DNA from: Allium sativum
Taxonomy: Eukaryota > Streptophyta > Magnoliopsida > Asparagales > Amaryllidaceae
Assembly: GCA_030737875.1 (NCBI GenBank)
Contig: CM060910.1
Location: 249,272,427-249,336,426, forward strand
Reading direction: 5' to 3'
DNA length: 64,000 nucleotides
The first letter of the stretch is position 1, and each line of letters opens with the position of its first letter. Position numbers and translations under genes: made by a program. The notes under the pieces are model-generated. The model worked only from the letters and a program-made list of their open reading frames with translations. It was not told the DNA's origin and did not search any database. Below are positions 22,889-36,139 of the stretch, in pieces.

Positions 22889-23690
22889 GGAGTTAATCGA
22901 TGTTAGTTAAATCGGAAGGAGTTAATCGATGTTAGTTAAATCGCAAAGAGTTAATCGATGTTAGTTAAATCGGAAGGATTTAATCGATGTTAGTTAAATC
23001 AAAAGGAGTTAATCGATGTTAGTTAAATTGGAAGGAGTTAATCGATGTTAGTTAAATCAAAAGGAGTTAATCGATGTTAGTTTAATCGATTAGAGTTAAA
23101 GCAAATGAGTTAATTAAATATTAGTTATTTGAATAGAGTTAAATCGAATATAGCTATTCGAAGGGAGTCAATCGAATATGGTATTCGAAAGTTAGTAAAT
23201 CGAATATGTTATTCGAATGGGGTTAGTCGAGTCGAGTTGGCTAGATAGAGTTAAACCAGATAGAGTTAACCAGTTAGAGCTAAACCAGTTAGAGTTAAAT
23301 CGATTAGAGTTAAAGTAAAATGAGTTAATCAAATATAGTTTATTCGAATAGAAAGTAAAAGGAGTTAATCAAATATAGATTATTCGAATAGAAAGTAAAT
23401 GAGTTAATCGAATATAGTTTATTCGAATAGAAAGTAAAATGAGTTAATCGAATATAGTTATTCGAATAGAAGCAAATGAGTTAATCGAATATAGTTTATT
23501 CGAAGAAAGTAAAAGGATTTATCGAATATAGTTTATTCGAAAGGTGTTAAGTGAAATGAGTAAATCAATAGAGTTATTCAAATAGAGTTAACCCAATAGT
23601 ATTAGTCCAATAGAGTTAATTGATAAGGGTTAATCGAATAGAGTTAAGTGAAAAGAGTCAATCGAATATAGCTATTCGAAGGAGGGTTAA
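22889..23690 (+). repeat. LARD-C tandem repeats, 29-bp and ~40-bp units (5' LTR)
   Basis: About seven units of 29 bp (core GAGTTAATCGATGTTAGTT) run from 22889 to about 23090. Irregular ~30-40-bp units holding TCGAATA/TATTCGA inverted repeats follow to about 23690. This is the LARD-C counterpart of the hairpin arrays in the other LTRs. Confidence 0.85.
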
Positions 23691-25518
23691 GTGAGGAAGT
23701 TAGTAAAAGGAATAAAAAGTGAACTTTGCCTATTTCAAAGTTAGAAATGTTGTTCAGTTAAGGTCTGAGAGGTAGTTCTACCCCAACTTGATTGGCTTTG
23801 TATTTAACTAAGGAATGGTTAAGGTTCGGCAATAAAGGAAATGGTTTGAGTTGGCATAGCGATGTTTGTTTAAGCATCTGTCTAAGTCCAATAAAGAAGC
23901 TTTGGAAATGTTTTCCAAATAAGAAACCAGAAATGTTTTCTAATAAAGAAAACAAGAAATGGAAATGTTTTCCATTGTTAATAACGTATATTTTGCAAAT
24001 TTAGAAAATAAGCAATATTGAATATAGGGAAACAGGAGATAAGTAAATTAATGAAATAAAGAGATAAATGTTGAATGATGTTTGATCGATATAAATTTCC
24101 ATTTGGAAATAATATCGTTTGTTTGCACACCTGTTTTTCTTCGATAGTTAAATCACAGACTATCGAAGTTTTTGACCATTTTAACGTTGTTAATATGGAG
24201 AGACCGGTTGGATTATTATCCAAAGAACCACTCTGTATTGGCATAAGCGTTGCGAATCATATGTGCCAAAGGACATTGAAGACGGAGTTATGCAAGGGCT
24301 ATCCTGTGTACAGAATAGTGCCTTCGGTTCATCCTGTTCCTGGATGACTTGTATGGACGGATGTCTGACAGAGTATTTCCAGACGATCACGTATATTGAT
24401 TTCTCCAACCGTACCAAGAGTGGAAGCGGAGAAGGAAACTTCTTTTAGCTAACACATAATGTATGGTTGAGGACGTCAATCGGTGATTTGATGGATTTGA
24501 CGATGTGGCATTCAATGTGAATCTGATATGATGATAAAGTGTGGCTTCTAGCCTCACATCCGGTAAATGATAGAAATCGGGCAGGCAGCATGGCTAAGTC
24601 GGTCGCACTGAAGTAGGGTGTATAATCACCTGATCTAGAGTTTCATTTACTTCTAAAAATCTATTGTTGATGCTGTCCCATTCGGGAAACGGTTGCTGAT
24701 CCCAACCATTGGTGATATACATTCGATACACTCAAGCAAAAAGAGTGGTTGGTCATGTGTGGCCGGGTTGCAAGATGTTCTTGTTGAACCCAGTGTATTC
24801 CTCTCTGGAGGTACACTAGCGAAACGTGGTTTCCATACCTTGTCATTGTTGGAAATCCATTACCCAATACGTGCTTGCGGTTTTGATTGTATACTATATA
24901 TGTAGAACGTGAGATGAAAGCGTTTCTGCTAGATGATTATTATATTGTGTTGATAAACAATATTATAATATCAAAAGGTTTTTGATATAAAGATATTTTG
25001 GATCCTCATAAGGGAAAAACCCGTTCCGTCATACGGCGTGGTATTATGAAATATCGATTACTTTTTTGAACTGTTTTAAACTGTTTTACTCATACCAGTC
25101 CCATGACTGACCCGGAGTTTATTTGTTTGTTTCCCTAAACTCTTGGGTACCTAAATTTTTACGGGCAGTCAAGTAGTCAGGATTTACAGATATACTGGAA
25201 GAGCTTGGACCAGGAGGCTTCAGGATTATATAGCTGTAGTTATTTCCGCTATGTTGTAAGTGTTGTACTTTGATAATGATATGTATATTCCAATACAGAT
25301 TTGTATTTCAAAGTTATGATATGAAATATATTTATTCCTTTCGCTGTGAGATTCGTGTTACTTTGATATTGTGTTCTTCTTCTATTCTAAGTTTCTATCT
25401 TATCTTTCCTAATCCTCTATTTTCTTTCATTAATGATCGGTATTTTTTCGACGTTTGGTTAGTCGTCATTGAGTTTATGGCGATAACCAAAGTCTTCAAA
25501 ATCCCGGGTCATTACAGT

Positions 25519-25530
25519 TGGTATCAGAGC
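25519..25530 (+). promoter_or_regulatory. LARD-C primer-binding site (tRNA-iMet)
   Basis: TGGTATCAGAGC, exact complement of the plant initiator tRNA-Met 3' end, two bases after the LTR end. Confidence 0.88.
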
Positions 25531-26177
25531 AAAGGTTTAGTTAATACCTTGGCTCTGTGGATTGACTCGGTAGAGATAGGGTTAGTAATACCCTAGATTG
25601 AGTTGAGTGTATATATACGAGTGAACGTATTTGTTATTGAAATAAAAGTTGTTTTATATTATGGAGATTCATTGGTTGAGTTGGTTATGAGTTCTGGTCG
25701 ATCAGTTTGATCCACTGTATCGGTAGGAGTTTATAAACACTCGAATACGATGGGTCGATATGATATGTTTTGACAAGAGGGTAAATTAAAATAAGTTTAC
25801 CCAAGGTATATCTTGATATAGAGAAGATATATATAACAAAATTATAATATAATGGATATATTGGTTGTTAGTATAATCGAGTGAGATTATAAATTAAATG
25901 GTTATGTAAATAACCAATCAGAATTCATATAAGTGAAATACGTGAAATCAGATGAGTTAAATCTGAAATTTAAACCAGAAATTGAATTAAAATTCTGGAA
26001 AATTGGATAAGTGTTTGTAAATGGATTTGGATTAAAATAAGGAAAATTTAAGATCCTGGGAGATTTTAAATTGTTTTACAAGCAGTGTGAATTATATTTT
26101 GAAATGAATTTCAAAGTGGAAATGTTTAGAAATGGTTTTATAGTATTGAACTCGCTTCGATCGCTGGGAAATAGATT

Positions 26178-26202
26178 CTGATGATGAAAGCTGCATCATC
26201 AG
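26178..26202 (+). other. Leader hairpin, LARD-C interior
   Basis: CTGATGATG, a 7-nt loop, CATCATCAG: a perfect 9-bp stem about 650 nt after the primer site. Related stems occur in LARD-B (35435-35461) and LARD-A (41664-41688). Confidence 0.5.
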
Positions 26203-26799
26203 TATTCATTTTCGAGTTGTAAGTGATGAATTACTACCAGAGATACTATTTTGAATTTGTTTTGGGAAAGGCAAGTTGTGTTGAATTTCAAAATGGGATT
26301 TATAATATAGAATTGAATATAGAAATTCAAATGGAATTTGAATATAGAAATTCAAATGGAATTTAAACTATAGAATTTGAATAGAATTTGATATATAGAA
26401 TTTGAATATATAGAATGATAAAATTTGAATAAAAATTGAATAGAATTAACTAAGTCGAAGAGGAATTAGTTAATCGAGTTTCGAATTTGAAGTTGAACTT
26501 TGAAAGGTGAATTGGATTTGTAAATGGATATTCAAAATCGAATATAGAACATAAATTTGAAATTTGGATTCAAATTAGTTAATAAGCAAGTTAAAATATA
26601 TTTGAACATGTCATGTTCAAATATAAAAGTGAAATAGACTAAAGAGTTAATTAACAAATTAATTAACGAATTAAGTTAAAACGATCAGGTATAGTCAAAA
26701 TAGATTGGGCAGGTATAAATATACATGAGATAGGTATGGATAAGGTATGAAGGTATATAAATAGAATGCTCAACGAAAAGGTATGTATTAAATTCATAT

Positions 26800-27990
26800 A
26801 TGAGATTTTATGCGCCGTATCGGCTAGCCGCTTTGCTTTTTTTTTTTTCTTTTGGGTTGGTGAGGGCCATGGGAGGCTATTTGAAATATCCCGATGCTCC
26901 TGGTACAAAGGAGGTTATGGCGAATTTTTCCGGGAATTTAAGGAGTTAGAATATTTTTAAGATAATTTGATAGTTAGAAATCAACGTATCGATATATATA
27001 TATATATATAGAAGTCGATGAGGAAACGAACTTAGAAATAGAATAGTAAAATCAAAAAGGAAGACTAAGAATAAAATCTAGTAAGAATAGAAAGAGGAAG
27101 CGTATACGTGTTTAAAAGTGAATAAGTAGTTGTATGGTATTGATTATTCGAGTAAGTAGTCATATCTGTTTTGACGTTATAAATGTTATTCAGTCAAGGT
27201 CTGAGAGGTAGTTATACCCCCAACTTGATTGATTTCATTATTAACAAATAAATAGTAAGATTTCAGGCTCGAAGATCAATGTTGAATAAGAGTTAGTTGA
27301 ATATAGTATTGGAAATATTTGGTTAACAAATATTGATAAAGAAATAGAGAAGTAATTTAACTAATGGAATATTAATTAAGGGCTCAGTGACATGTTCAAA
27401 AGAAAATTTTGATTTTTGAAAAGAGTAAACTATTTAAAAAAAATTCCAAGGAAAGACTGTTTGAATTAAAAACAAATTTAACAGAAATTTGTGAAAGCAA
27501 AATTGAATTAAAGTAAAGCCGGTAAAGTGGTAATTGAGATTGAATTAGAATGATATCAAGAGAAATTAGATTATGAGATTCAAAATTTGAGCGTAATGTG
27601 ATAATCAAGTTAAGAGTTGGGAATCGAGGAGAAACTCGAGTTGAAATGATATTTGGCTCGGATATAAGCGAATGGTTGTGTTATGAATAAAAGCAGATTG
27701 GAATTCGATTGGGATGAGCCTTGTATCCACTGAATTGATAACAAGTGGAAAGGATATAAGGATATGCCGACAAAAGGTACAAGTTTATTTTTCTATTGGA
27801 TATAAGATTTATGAGCCAAATTGGCAAGCCGCTTGGCCGTTTGATTTTTTTGGGTTGGAGATGGCCCAGAGAGGCGAGTTGGAGTTTGACCGATTGACCA
27901 GTACAAAGGAGGTGCTGGCGAAATTTTTTGAAAGGGTTAAGGCGTTAGAAAATTTTCAGGATTTTTGGAAATTTTCGATGATAAGAATTA
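26800..27990 (+). repeat. Two copies of a ~170-bp block conserved between LARD interiors
   Basis: Copies at about 26800-26960 and 27803-27990 share a GGCNAGCCGCTT core, a T-rich stretch, GGGTTGG, and a purine-rich end reading GGAGGT...GGCGAA. A third copy lies in the LARD-B interior (about 35847-36010). None is open as a protein of known family. Confidence 0.6.
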
Positions 27991-28117
27991 ATTAATAATT
28001 TAATTGAAATTAAATTGGTTCAGTTGAAACTGAAGTTAAGAAGTGAACAAATATGTTCTAACCAGTCGATAGGGTCGTCCTCTACCTTTTAGCAATTTCG
28101 AGGACGAAATAATTTTA

Positions 28118-28130
28118 AGTGGGAAAGATT
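28118..28130 (+). promoter_or_regulatory. LARD-C polypurine tract
   Basis: AAGTGGGAAAGAT directly before the 3' LTR, after GAGGACGAAA. This context is typical of plant Ty3/gypsy elements, where the equivalent bases lie at or just after the end of pol. Confidence 0.7.
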
Positions 28131-31100
28131 GTAATGACCCGCATTGGCAGAGGTATTATAATTAATTTATTTAATTATTGAAATGGTGGTTTAGAGAATT
28201 TAATGGTCATGGAATTTAATAATGGTGAATATTTAATTAAAATAATAAATTAAATAATATATCATAATTTGGCTGAAATGACGATATGGTGTGAACCGGA
28301 TCATCTGTGATATTTAATTCAGCTTGGAATCGAATTTGAATAACGAATATATTCAATCATCGATAGTTGAACGTATGGTTTATAATATAATTATAAACGA
28401 GCTCAAAATGGCGCTGCAATTCGTAAATTGGCGATTCGAACTTCAACTGAATGTACATGATTCGTTTTAAGCCGGATTTCTGTGAAACAAAAAACGTGTG
28501 GAGCTGGTGGAATATATCTTTCTAGTGGAAGAGAAAAATCAGGATTTCGTTGTGTAGATTTTGATATATGTCCAAATCAAATTTTAGAAAAGTCACTATG
28601 GAATTCCTTTATAATTTATAAAGGAATTATTTATATTTTAAAAAGGAATTTCAATATAAATCGAATATCGGGTTGACCCAGATTGAAATATCAAGTTAGA
28701 AATTCATATAGGAATATTCTAGAGCTGTATGGTATTCCACTGTGAATATAGACGATAGTATTTAATTTTAAATATTTAATTTAATTTAATTATATTTAAA
28801 TATATTTATATATTTAAATGGGTCGTTCAGAGCTATAAAAATAAGCCACTTTTGCAAACGAAGTCAGAATTCGATGAAACTATTTTTGTTGGATCTGCAA
28901 TGTCAAATAGTTGTTAGATTTCCTGTTTCGTGATTTTTAGAGTCACTGTGTAGCCGTACGGATTTTTAGAGTGTGAAACAGTCGATAAATTGACCTTTAA
29001 AAATACGTTGTGTGAGCATACGAAGTCAGAATTCGACGAAACCGGTTTTGTTGGGACCGTAAGGTTGAACTGTAGTTGTATGTTTAGTTTTGTGATTTTT
29101 GGGTATCGTGTGTGATCACACGGATTTTTAGAGAGAAAAAATGAATATAGAAATGAGAATATACCAGGAATATTCCATTCTACAAAATATCTAAAATATC
29201 TAAACATCCTATAAATACCTCAAACTAAAATTCCTAAACCTAATTTCATTTGGTTGGTTAAACAAAATTCGCCGTTGGTTTTGTTTCTTCTAGGAAATAA
29301 TCTCGATCAAAATAAAATCCATAAGAACTCAAATAAAATTCTTAAAATCCCAAAACTCATCCCTTTTAATCACTCGTACAATTTCCTTCAAGACCATATC
29401 GGTTTCGTATAATCCGATCCCTTTCCTGAAGGTCCAAACGCAAGCAACATCACCTAGGGCTTGGTTTTTGGGGCGACTGAAAGAGAATTAGCTCGATTGA
29501 AATCTATTTTTGAGGTCAGCAGAAAAATCCGCAGTTTTTGTGAAAATCTAGGAGGACTCGGTGAAAATATAAGTCGACCCCTGTACGACAGCGAGCGTGA
29601 CATGATGTGATCGAGTGGAGCAAGAGTGGCGTTGGTCTGAAGAGAAATCGATGGAGAGATGAGTGGTGATTTTTATTCGATTTGTAATGAATGATAGGAG
29701 GAGCGAGGATGGAATTTGTGAGCTGAAATGGTGTGGTTTGTTTACTGGAGTTCATCGTTTTGATTGAGGAAGAAGGGTGGAAACTGGGCCATGGAAACTT
29801 AAAAGGGGGTTGGGCCGGAGATATAAGGGTTGAGGCCCATTCAAATTTAATTAAAGTTTTGTTTTAATTTAAAACAGTGTATAAACTTCTAAATGCTGTA
29901 ACTATGTCATACGATGTCAGAATTTCAAACCGTCAGATCCATTAGGATCCTATGGACGAGAGCTTCATAATGAAGCTGACTGGAAGTGGATTAGGGCTCG
30001 TATGAATTTATGGCGAAATAAACTGTTTGATTAAAATCAAACAACAGTTTATCGTTCTTTAACGATGAACTGCAAATGTGAGTAAATCTCACTAACTGAA
30101 CAGTTTATAATTTCATGTTGTATTTTTAGAACTGTTAGAAATTGTCTGATTTACTGTGTGTTGACTGATTGATTGAACTGCTAGTCGGTTAGTTGAATTT
30201 CTATATTGATTTTGTTTAACAGAATATATCATATTGAAATGAAAGTGATGTTATATTATATTGTTTAACATCTGTGGATGAAGGGAGATAGGTTGGAGGA
30301 ATCCGACTGGATTCCTCAACATTTATTTACTGTTTTCATATATTGTGATATATGATGTGATGTATATCTGTTATGGATTATGTGTGTTAGAATGGTGTTG
30401 ATCATTGTTATTCAATATTTTAAATATCATAAAAGACCCTGGGATGTAAAAAGAATTATTTCAATGTATATTGAAATAAAGGGATTTTATAAAATCAACA
30501 GATTTTATAAAAGGAAATATTTCGAAAGTAAATAAAAGGGGAAAATGTTTTTAAAATGAATAGAGTTTTATAAAAGGGAAATCATTTGTAAAGTGAAGAA
30601 CTGTTACTAAAAGTAAATCTTTATCAATGAATAGTTTAATTGAGTTAAAAGGAGTTAATCGATGTTAGTTCAATCGGAAGGAGTTAATCGATGTTAGTTA
30701 AATCGGAAGGAGTTAATCGATGTTAGTTAAATCGGAAGGAGTTAATCGATATTAGTTAAATCGGAAAGAGTTAATCGATGTTAGTTAAATCAAAAGGAGT
30801 TAATCGATGTTAGTTAAATCGGAAGGTGTTAATCGTTGTTAGTTAAATCAAAAGGAGTTAATCGATGTTAGTTTAATCGTTTAGAGTTAAAGCAAATGAG
30901 TTAGTTAAATATTAGTTATTTGAATAGAGTTAAATTGAATATAGCTATTCGAAGGGAGTCAATCGAATATGGTATTCGAAAGTTAGTAAATCGAATATGT
31001 TATTCGAAAGGGGTTAGTCGAGTCGAGTTGGTTAGATAGAGTTAACCAGTTAGAGCTAAACCAGTTAGAGTTAAATCGATTAGAGTTAAAGTAAAATGAG

Positions 31101-33286
31101 TTAATCAAATATAGTTTATTCGAATAGAAAGTAAAAGGAGTTAATCAAATATAGTTTATTCGAATAGAAAGTAAAATGAGTTAATCGAATATAGTTTATT
31201 CGAATAGAAAGTAAAATGAGTTAATCGAATATAGTTATTCGAATAGAAGCAAATGAGTTAATCGAATATAGTTTATTCGAAGTAAGTAAAAGGAGTTATC
31301 GAATATAGTTTATTCAAAAGGAGTTAAGTGAAATGAGTAAATCAATAGCGTTAGTCAAATAGAGTTAACCCAATAGTGTTAGTCCAATAGAGTTAATTGA
31401 TAAGGGTTAATCGTATAGAGTTAAGTGAAAAGAGTCAATCGAATATAGCTATTCGAAGGAGGGTTAAGTGAGGAAGTTAGTAAAAGGAATAAAAAGTGAA
31501 CTTTGCCTATTCAAAGTTAGAAATGTTGTTCAGTTAAGGTCTGAGAGGTAGTTCTACCCCAACTTGATTGGCTTTGTATTTAACTAAGGAATGGTTGAGG
31601 TTCGGCAATAAAGGAAATGGTTTGAGTTGGCATAGCGATGTTTGTTTAAGCATCTGTCTAAGTCCAATAAAGAAGCTTTGGAAATGTTTTCCAAATAAGA
31701 AACCAGAAATGTTTTCTAATAAAGAAAACAAGAAATGGAAATGTTTTCCATTGTTAATAACGTATATTTTCCAAATTTAGAAAATAAGCAATATTGAATA
31801 TAGGGAAACAGGAGATAAGTAAATTAATGAAATAAATGTTGAATGATGTTTAATCGATATGAATTTCCATTTGGAAATAATATCGTTTGTTTGCACACCT
31901 GTTTTTCTTCGATAGTTAAATCACAGACTATCGAAGTTTTTGACCATTTTAACGTTGTTAATATGGAGAGATCGGTTGGATTATTACCCAAACAACCACT
32001 CTGTATTGGCATAAGCGTTGCGAATCATATATGCCAAAGGAAATTGAAGATGGAGTTATGCAAGGGCTATCCTGTGTACAGAATAGTGCCTTCGGTTCAT
32101 CCTATTCCTGGATGACTTGTATGGACGGATGTCAAACAGTGTATTTCCAGACGATCACGTATATTGATTTCTCCAACCGTACCAAGAGTGGAAGCGGAGA
32201 AGTAAACTTCTTTTAGCTAACACATAATGTATGGTTGAGGACGTCAATCAGTGATTTGATGGATTTGACGATGTGGCATTCAATGTGAATCTGGTGTGAT
32301 GATAAAGCGTGGCTTCTAGCCTCACATCCGATAAATGATAGAAATCGGGCAGGCAGCATGGCTAAGTCGGTCGCACCGAAGTAGGGTGTATAATCACCTG
32401 ATCTAGAGTTTCATTTACTTCTAAAAATCTATTGTTGATGCTGTCCCATTCGGGAAACGGTTGCTGATCCCAACCGTTGGTGATATACATTCGATACACT
32501 TAAGCGAAATGAGTGGTCGGTCATGTGTGGCCGGGTTGCAAGATGTTCTTGTTGAACCCACTGTATTCCTCTCTAGAGGTACACTAGCGAAAGGTGGTTT
32601 CCATACCTTGTCATAGTTGGAAATCCATTACCCAATACGTGCTTGCGGTTTTGATTGTATACTATATATGTAGAACGTGAGATGAAAGCGTTTCTGCTAG
32701 ATGATTATTATATTGTGTAGATAGACATTATTATAATATCAAAAGGTTTTTGATATAAAGATATTTTGGATCCTCATAAGGGAAAACCCGTTCTGTTATA
32801 CGGCGTGGTCTTATGAGATATCGATTACCTGTTTGAATTGTTTTAAACTGTTTTACTCATACCAGTCCCATGACTGACCTGGAGTTTATTTGTTTGTTTC
32901 CCTAAACTCTTGGGTGCCTAAATTTGTATGGGCAGTCATGTAGTCAGGATTTACTGATATACTGGAAGAGCTTGGAGCAGGAGGCTTCAGGATTATATAG
33001 CTGTAGTTATTTCCGCTATGTTGTAAGTGTTGTACTTTGATAATGATATGTATATTCCAGTACAGATTTGTATTTCAAAGTTATGATATGAAATATATTT
33101 ATTCGTTCCGTTGTGAGATTCGTGTTACTCTGATATTGTGTTCTTCTTCTTCTATTCTAAGTTTATATCTTAGCTTTCCTCATCCTCTAATTTCTTTCAT
33201 TAATGATCGGTATTTTTTCGACGTTTGTTTAGTCGTCATTGAGTTTATGGCTATAACCAAAGTCTTCAAAATCCAGGGTCATTACA
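28131..33286 (+). repeat. LARD-C 3' LTR
   Basis: 5156 bp, aligned end to end with 20352-25516. Differences include a ~16-bp deletion near 28262 and one extra 29-bp unit in the tandem repeat (about eight units, 30655-30890). Confidence 0.92.
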
Positions 33287-33291
33287 GTTTG

Positions 33292-35091
33292 GAATGAGGC
33301 GTATGTTGTGTTTGTGTAACACTTGTTTATTATATGCGCGAGTTATTCAGAAAGGCTGGGTTTATCCCATTCTGAATAACTGATACGACGATAAGTCGAA
33401 GATGAAGACGGTGGTTGAAGACCGGAGGTCTTCACGTCGTTTGGATAATTACTGATGATCTTGATTGGGCCGTACACCCAAGAGGAGGGAATTAGTTAGT
33501 GATCGTCCAGACGTACTTGGAGATCGATGGATATGCGGGGTACTAGGTGCCTCCGGTTTCATTCAGACCCAGAATGGACTTGTAAATGGACTGTGTGTCT
33601 GACATTGGATTTCAGTCTGTGTGATTGATTTCTATTAAATATATATCTGTTTGGCGGTGGAGAATTTATTCTCTTGCTTAACGCCCTTCTCTGAGACGTA
33701 CAAGCTTAGGGGTTATATATTGATGGATATCCATTGCATGGGGTGAATTGCCTGTGTGGCATGCCTAAGTGGCAAATGATCAAGGTTTCTATTGAAAAGC
33801 AAAGTCTTGTGGTTGATGATCAAAGCACGGCCTTTGTGGCATAGCTTTGTGTAACGTTTGATTCGCGAGTTTCACACCCGGTATAAACCAGAAACGGGAG
33901 AAGGACCTCAGGGAGGGCATGCGTTTCCTTCTAGTTAGAAGTGGCGTCAGTGGTTTTACATGCCCTGACGAGTTTGACTTATGTGGTTGTTGGTTTGCGA
34001 GGCGCCTCGGATTTATCGATGACTATGTGAAGCCGATGGAGTCATTCGTTGGCTCATTTACGCCCCATAGGGCGGGGAGACCTATTGTTCAGGCATAATA
34101 ATCCACTCCGTGTGGACCGGACCTGACGATCCAAAGGTCACTCGAGCTCTGACCTAAGACATGGGCTAGATTGTCTCGAATCGGTGAGGACGATCCCTAG
34201 CCTCGGTTCATACCATAAATGATAACCCAACTTCCAATACGACATTTTGCGGTTCTGATTGTATACCTATATATGGCGACATGATATATGGTACCCATGC
34301 CGTCTATGATTGATATTTATGATTGTATATAAAATCAGAAACTAACTGAAAACGAGCTAAGATGGGTGGTTTCTTGGGTATTAGTCTGATGTTGGTTTCG
34401 GCCTTCGGGGTTGATACTTAGGGAATCGTTCTCTTACTAATTTGCGGTTGGAGTCTGATTAAGAATTAAAATATGAAACTTAGCGTATCAAGCATTCTTT
34501 GGCTATTATAAGGTAAAACCCTATCCCCCGGCTTGCGTTGCATTGTGTGATAGGACCTGGGTCTTATAATAGCTTCATTTTTCTTTATTTAGCATTGCGC
34601 TGTTGTTATATGCATTGGTATTCTTGGGAGGAAACCCGTTCCGTGTTATACGGCGTGGTCCCTTGATTTACCTAACTTTAAAATAAAGATTAATAACTGT
34701 TTTAGTTCTCACACCAGTCCCATGACTAACCTGGAGTTTATTGTTTTAACCTAAACTCTGGGTGCCCTTATTTTGACATGGGCAGCTAGTAGTTTTGGTT
34801 TTGCAGATTTATATTCACAGGATCCTGATTTACAGCTGGAACGATACTCAGAAAGCTTTGTATCCGTGTATTACTTCTAGTTGTGTATTGTATTATTTTC
34901 CGCTGCTATGTAATGTATTGTAATCTCTGATATTTTCTGTGTAATATTTATTTATTTACACTCTGTATATTCTTGTATTCTGATGGAATTGTTGTAATAT
35001 ACAATGAAATGTTCTTTTGTTCGTGTTCTTTTGTTGTGTTGTTCTCCAAGTATCCACTCTTTCCTTACTGGGGAAGTTACGGGTCCTTACA
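33292..35091 (+). repeat. LARD-B 5' LTR, second segment
   Basis: Resumes the LARD-B LTR after LARD-C and aligns with 38657-40456. It holds a third copy of the TTTCGGCCTTCGGGG repeat (near 34395), the two tail hairpins (34502-34573 and 34641-34653) and the LTR end GGGTCCTTACA. Confidence 0.92.
34502..34573 (+). other. Tail hairpin with compensatory changes, LARD-B copy
   Basis: GCTATTATAAG (34502-34512) pairs perfectly with CTTATAATAGC (34563-34573) around a 50-nt loop. LARD-A has ACCATTATAAG and CTTATAATGGT at the same place, so two base pairs changed on both sides. Confidence 0.65.
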
Positions 35092-36139
35092 GTTGGTATC
35101 AGAGCTTTGGTTTACAGAGCTCTAGAGAATAGGACACATTAGAACCATACGAAATAATTCATCAGAAATTGGATTAGTAATATCCAACCGGAATGACTCG
35201 TTAGAGATGGGATCAGTAGTATCCTAGAACGAGTGTGAAGAGTGTGTTTTTGAAATAAAAACAACTTTTGTTTTGAAAATTTAAAATCAATTATTCGTAT
35301 TTGATTATTTATTTTATATTGATTTGGACTATCCAGTATATAAATATTTTGTGTATACGTCTGATCCACATGTATTCGAAGTTTTAATATACTGGAAAGA
35401 TATAGAATCACACTCTAGTCACCTGGAGATGATTCTGTTGATGACTACGTAGCATCAGCAGATTGTGTTCGAGTCTCGAAGGTGTGATATCTATATATTT
35501 CCTATTGACTGGTGTGAGAAAAAAAATTAGATAGGGCATATTGTTGTGAATTGGCATCAAAAATGTGATTTTTTGACTATATATCAAAGTTATGAATTTG
35601 AAATGATAATTCACTAATTGATTGCTGATTGTGTTGTTTGATTATAGTTTGATTAATTAAATGTTGAACCTTTAGCAAAATTGACCAAAAAGTGAATTGT
35701 ATAGAAATTTGGTCGCATTTGCTTGCATATACATGTATTACATTGAACAGGTCATAGCACAGAGGCTAGAGCAGAAGAATAAAATTGTTTGCCCGACAAA
35801 TAGGTACATGTTTTCCATAATTTACTGTTTTGTTTGGGTGATGATGATTTTATGAGCCGATTGGCTAGCCGCTTGGCTTTTTCTTTTTCTTTTTGAGATT
35901 AGAGGGCCTGTATGGCAATTTCGGGATTTTCCCAGTGCTCCCGGTGCAGGGGAGGTTATGGCGAATTTTTTCGAAAATTTAGGGTGTTAGCCAAATTTTT
36001 GAAAAATTTGAAAAGTTCTTAGAAACTGAAAAGTTGAAGAACTTAAGCCGTAGTGAAAATACTAGAAGTTGAGTTGAATTGTTAAACAACTTTCGGCTTC
36101 GTTTCTTTTCGGGGATGAAAAGTTTTAAGTGGGGGATAT
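35092..36139 (+). other. LARD-B interior, non-coding
   Basis: 1048 bp with primer site TGGTATCAGAGC (35094-35105), a leader hairpin (35435-35461), one copy of the ~170-bp block (about 35847-36010) and polypurine tract AAGTGGGGGATAT (36127-36139). The first ~450 bp resemble the LARD-A interior. No protein-coding similarity is visible. Confidence 0.82.
35435..35461 (+). other. Leader hairpin, LARD-B interior
   Basis: CTGTTGATG and CATCAGCAG form a 9-bp stem with one G-U pair around a 9-nt loop that contains the self-complementary CTACGTAG. It lies about 330 nt after the primer site. Confidence 0.5.

Larger units (their letters stand above)
20352..25516 (+). repeat. LARD-C 5' LTR
   Basis: Contains paired CGATGAAAC/CGACGAAAC motifs (near 21108 and 21272), a TATA box (21448-21455), a moderately GC-rich leader, a 9-bp stem hairpin (22534-22555), tandem repeats (22889-23690) and conserved tail sequence. 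Short reading frames recur in both LTR copies only because the LTRs are copies; none resembles a protein family. Confidence 0.92.
25517..28130 (+). other. LARD-C interior, non-coding
   Basis: 2614 bp between the LTRs. It holds the primer site TGGTATCAGAGC (25519-25530), a hairpin (26178-26202), two copies of a ~170-bp block (about 26800-26960 and 27803-27990), a fragment resembling the LTR (27181-27240) and a polypurine tract (28118-28130) after GAGGACGAAA. No gag or pol similarity is visible. Confidence 0.8.
20347..33291 (+). mobile_element. LARD-C: non-autonomous LTR retrotransposon nested in the LARD-B 5' LTR
   Basis: LTRs are 20352-25516 (5165 bp) and 28131-33286 (5156 bp), with a 2614-bp interior. 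LTR ends TGTAATGACCCG and CGGGTCATTACA are complementary over about 12 bp. The left flank is AATTG (20347-20351) and the right flank GTTTG (33287-33291), an eroded target duplication. The LARD-B 3' LTR reads straight through at 38652-38656 with a single AATTG, confirming the insertion. It has a tRNA-iMet-type primer site and a polypurine tract but no coding domain. Confidence 0.92.

Noticed and set aside
22889..23690. Regularly spaced repeats suggesting a CRISPR-like array
   Set aside because: Units are contiguous with no unique spacers, lie in an LTR and recur in the partner LTR of a plant element.
24075..24448. Reading frames of 60-90 codons that recur at 31843-32216
   Set aside because: They recur because the two LARD-C LTRs are copies. 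They overlap on both strands and have no recognisable domain.
27714..27995. 93-codon frame in the LARD-C interior considered as a chromodomain or gypsy pol end
   Set aside because: The residues show no chromodomain or integrase motif, and the equivalent LARD-B block is not open in that frame.
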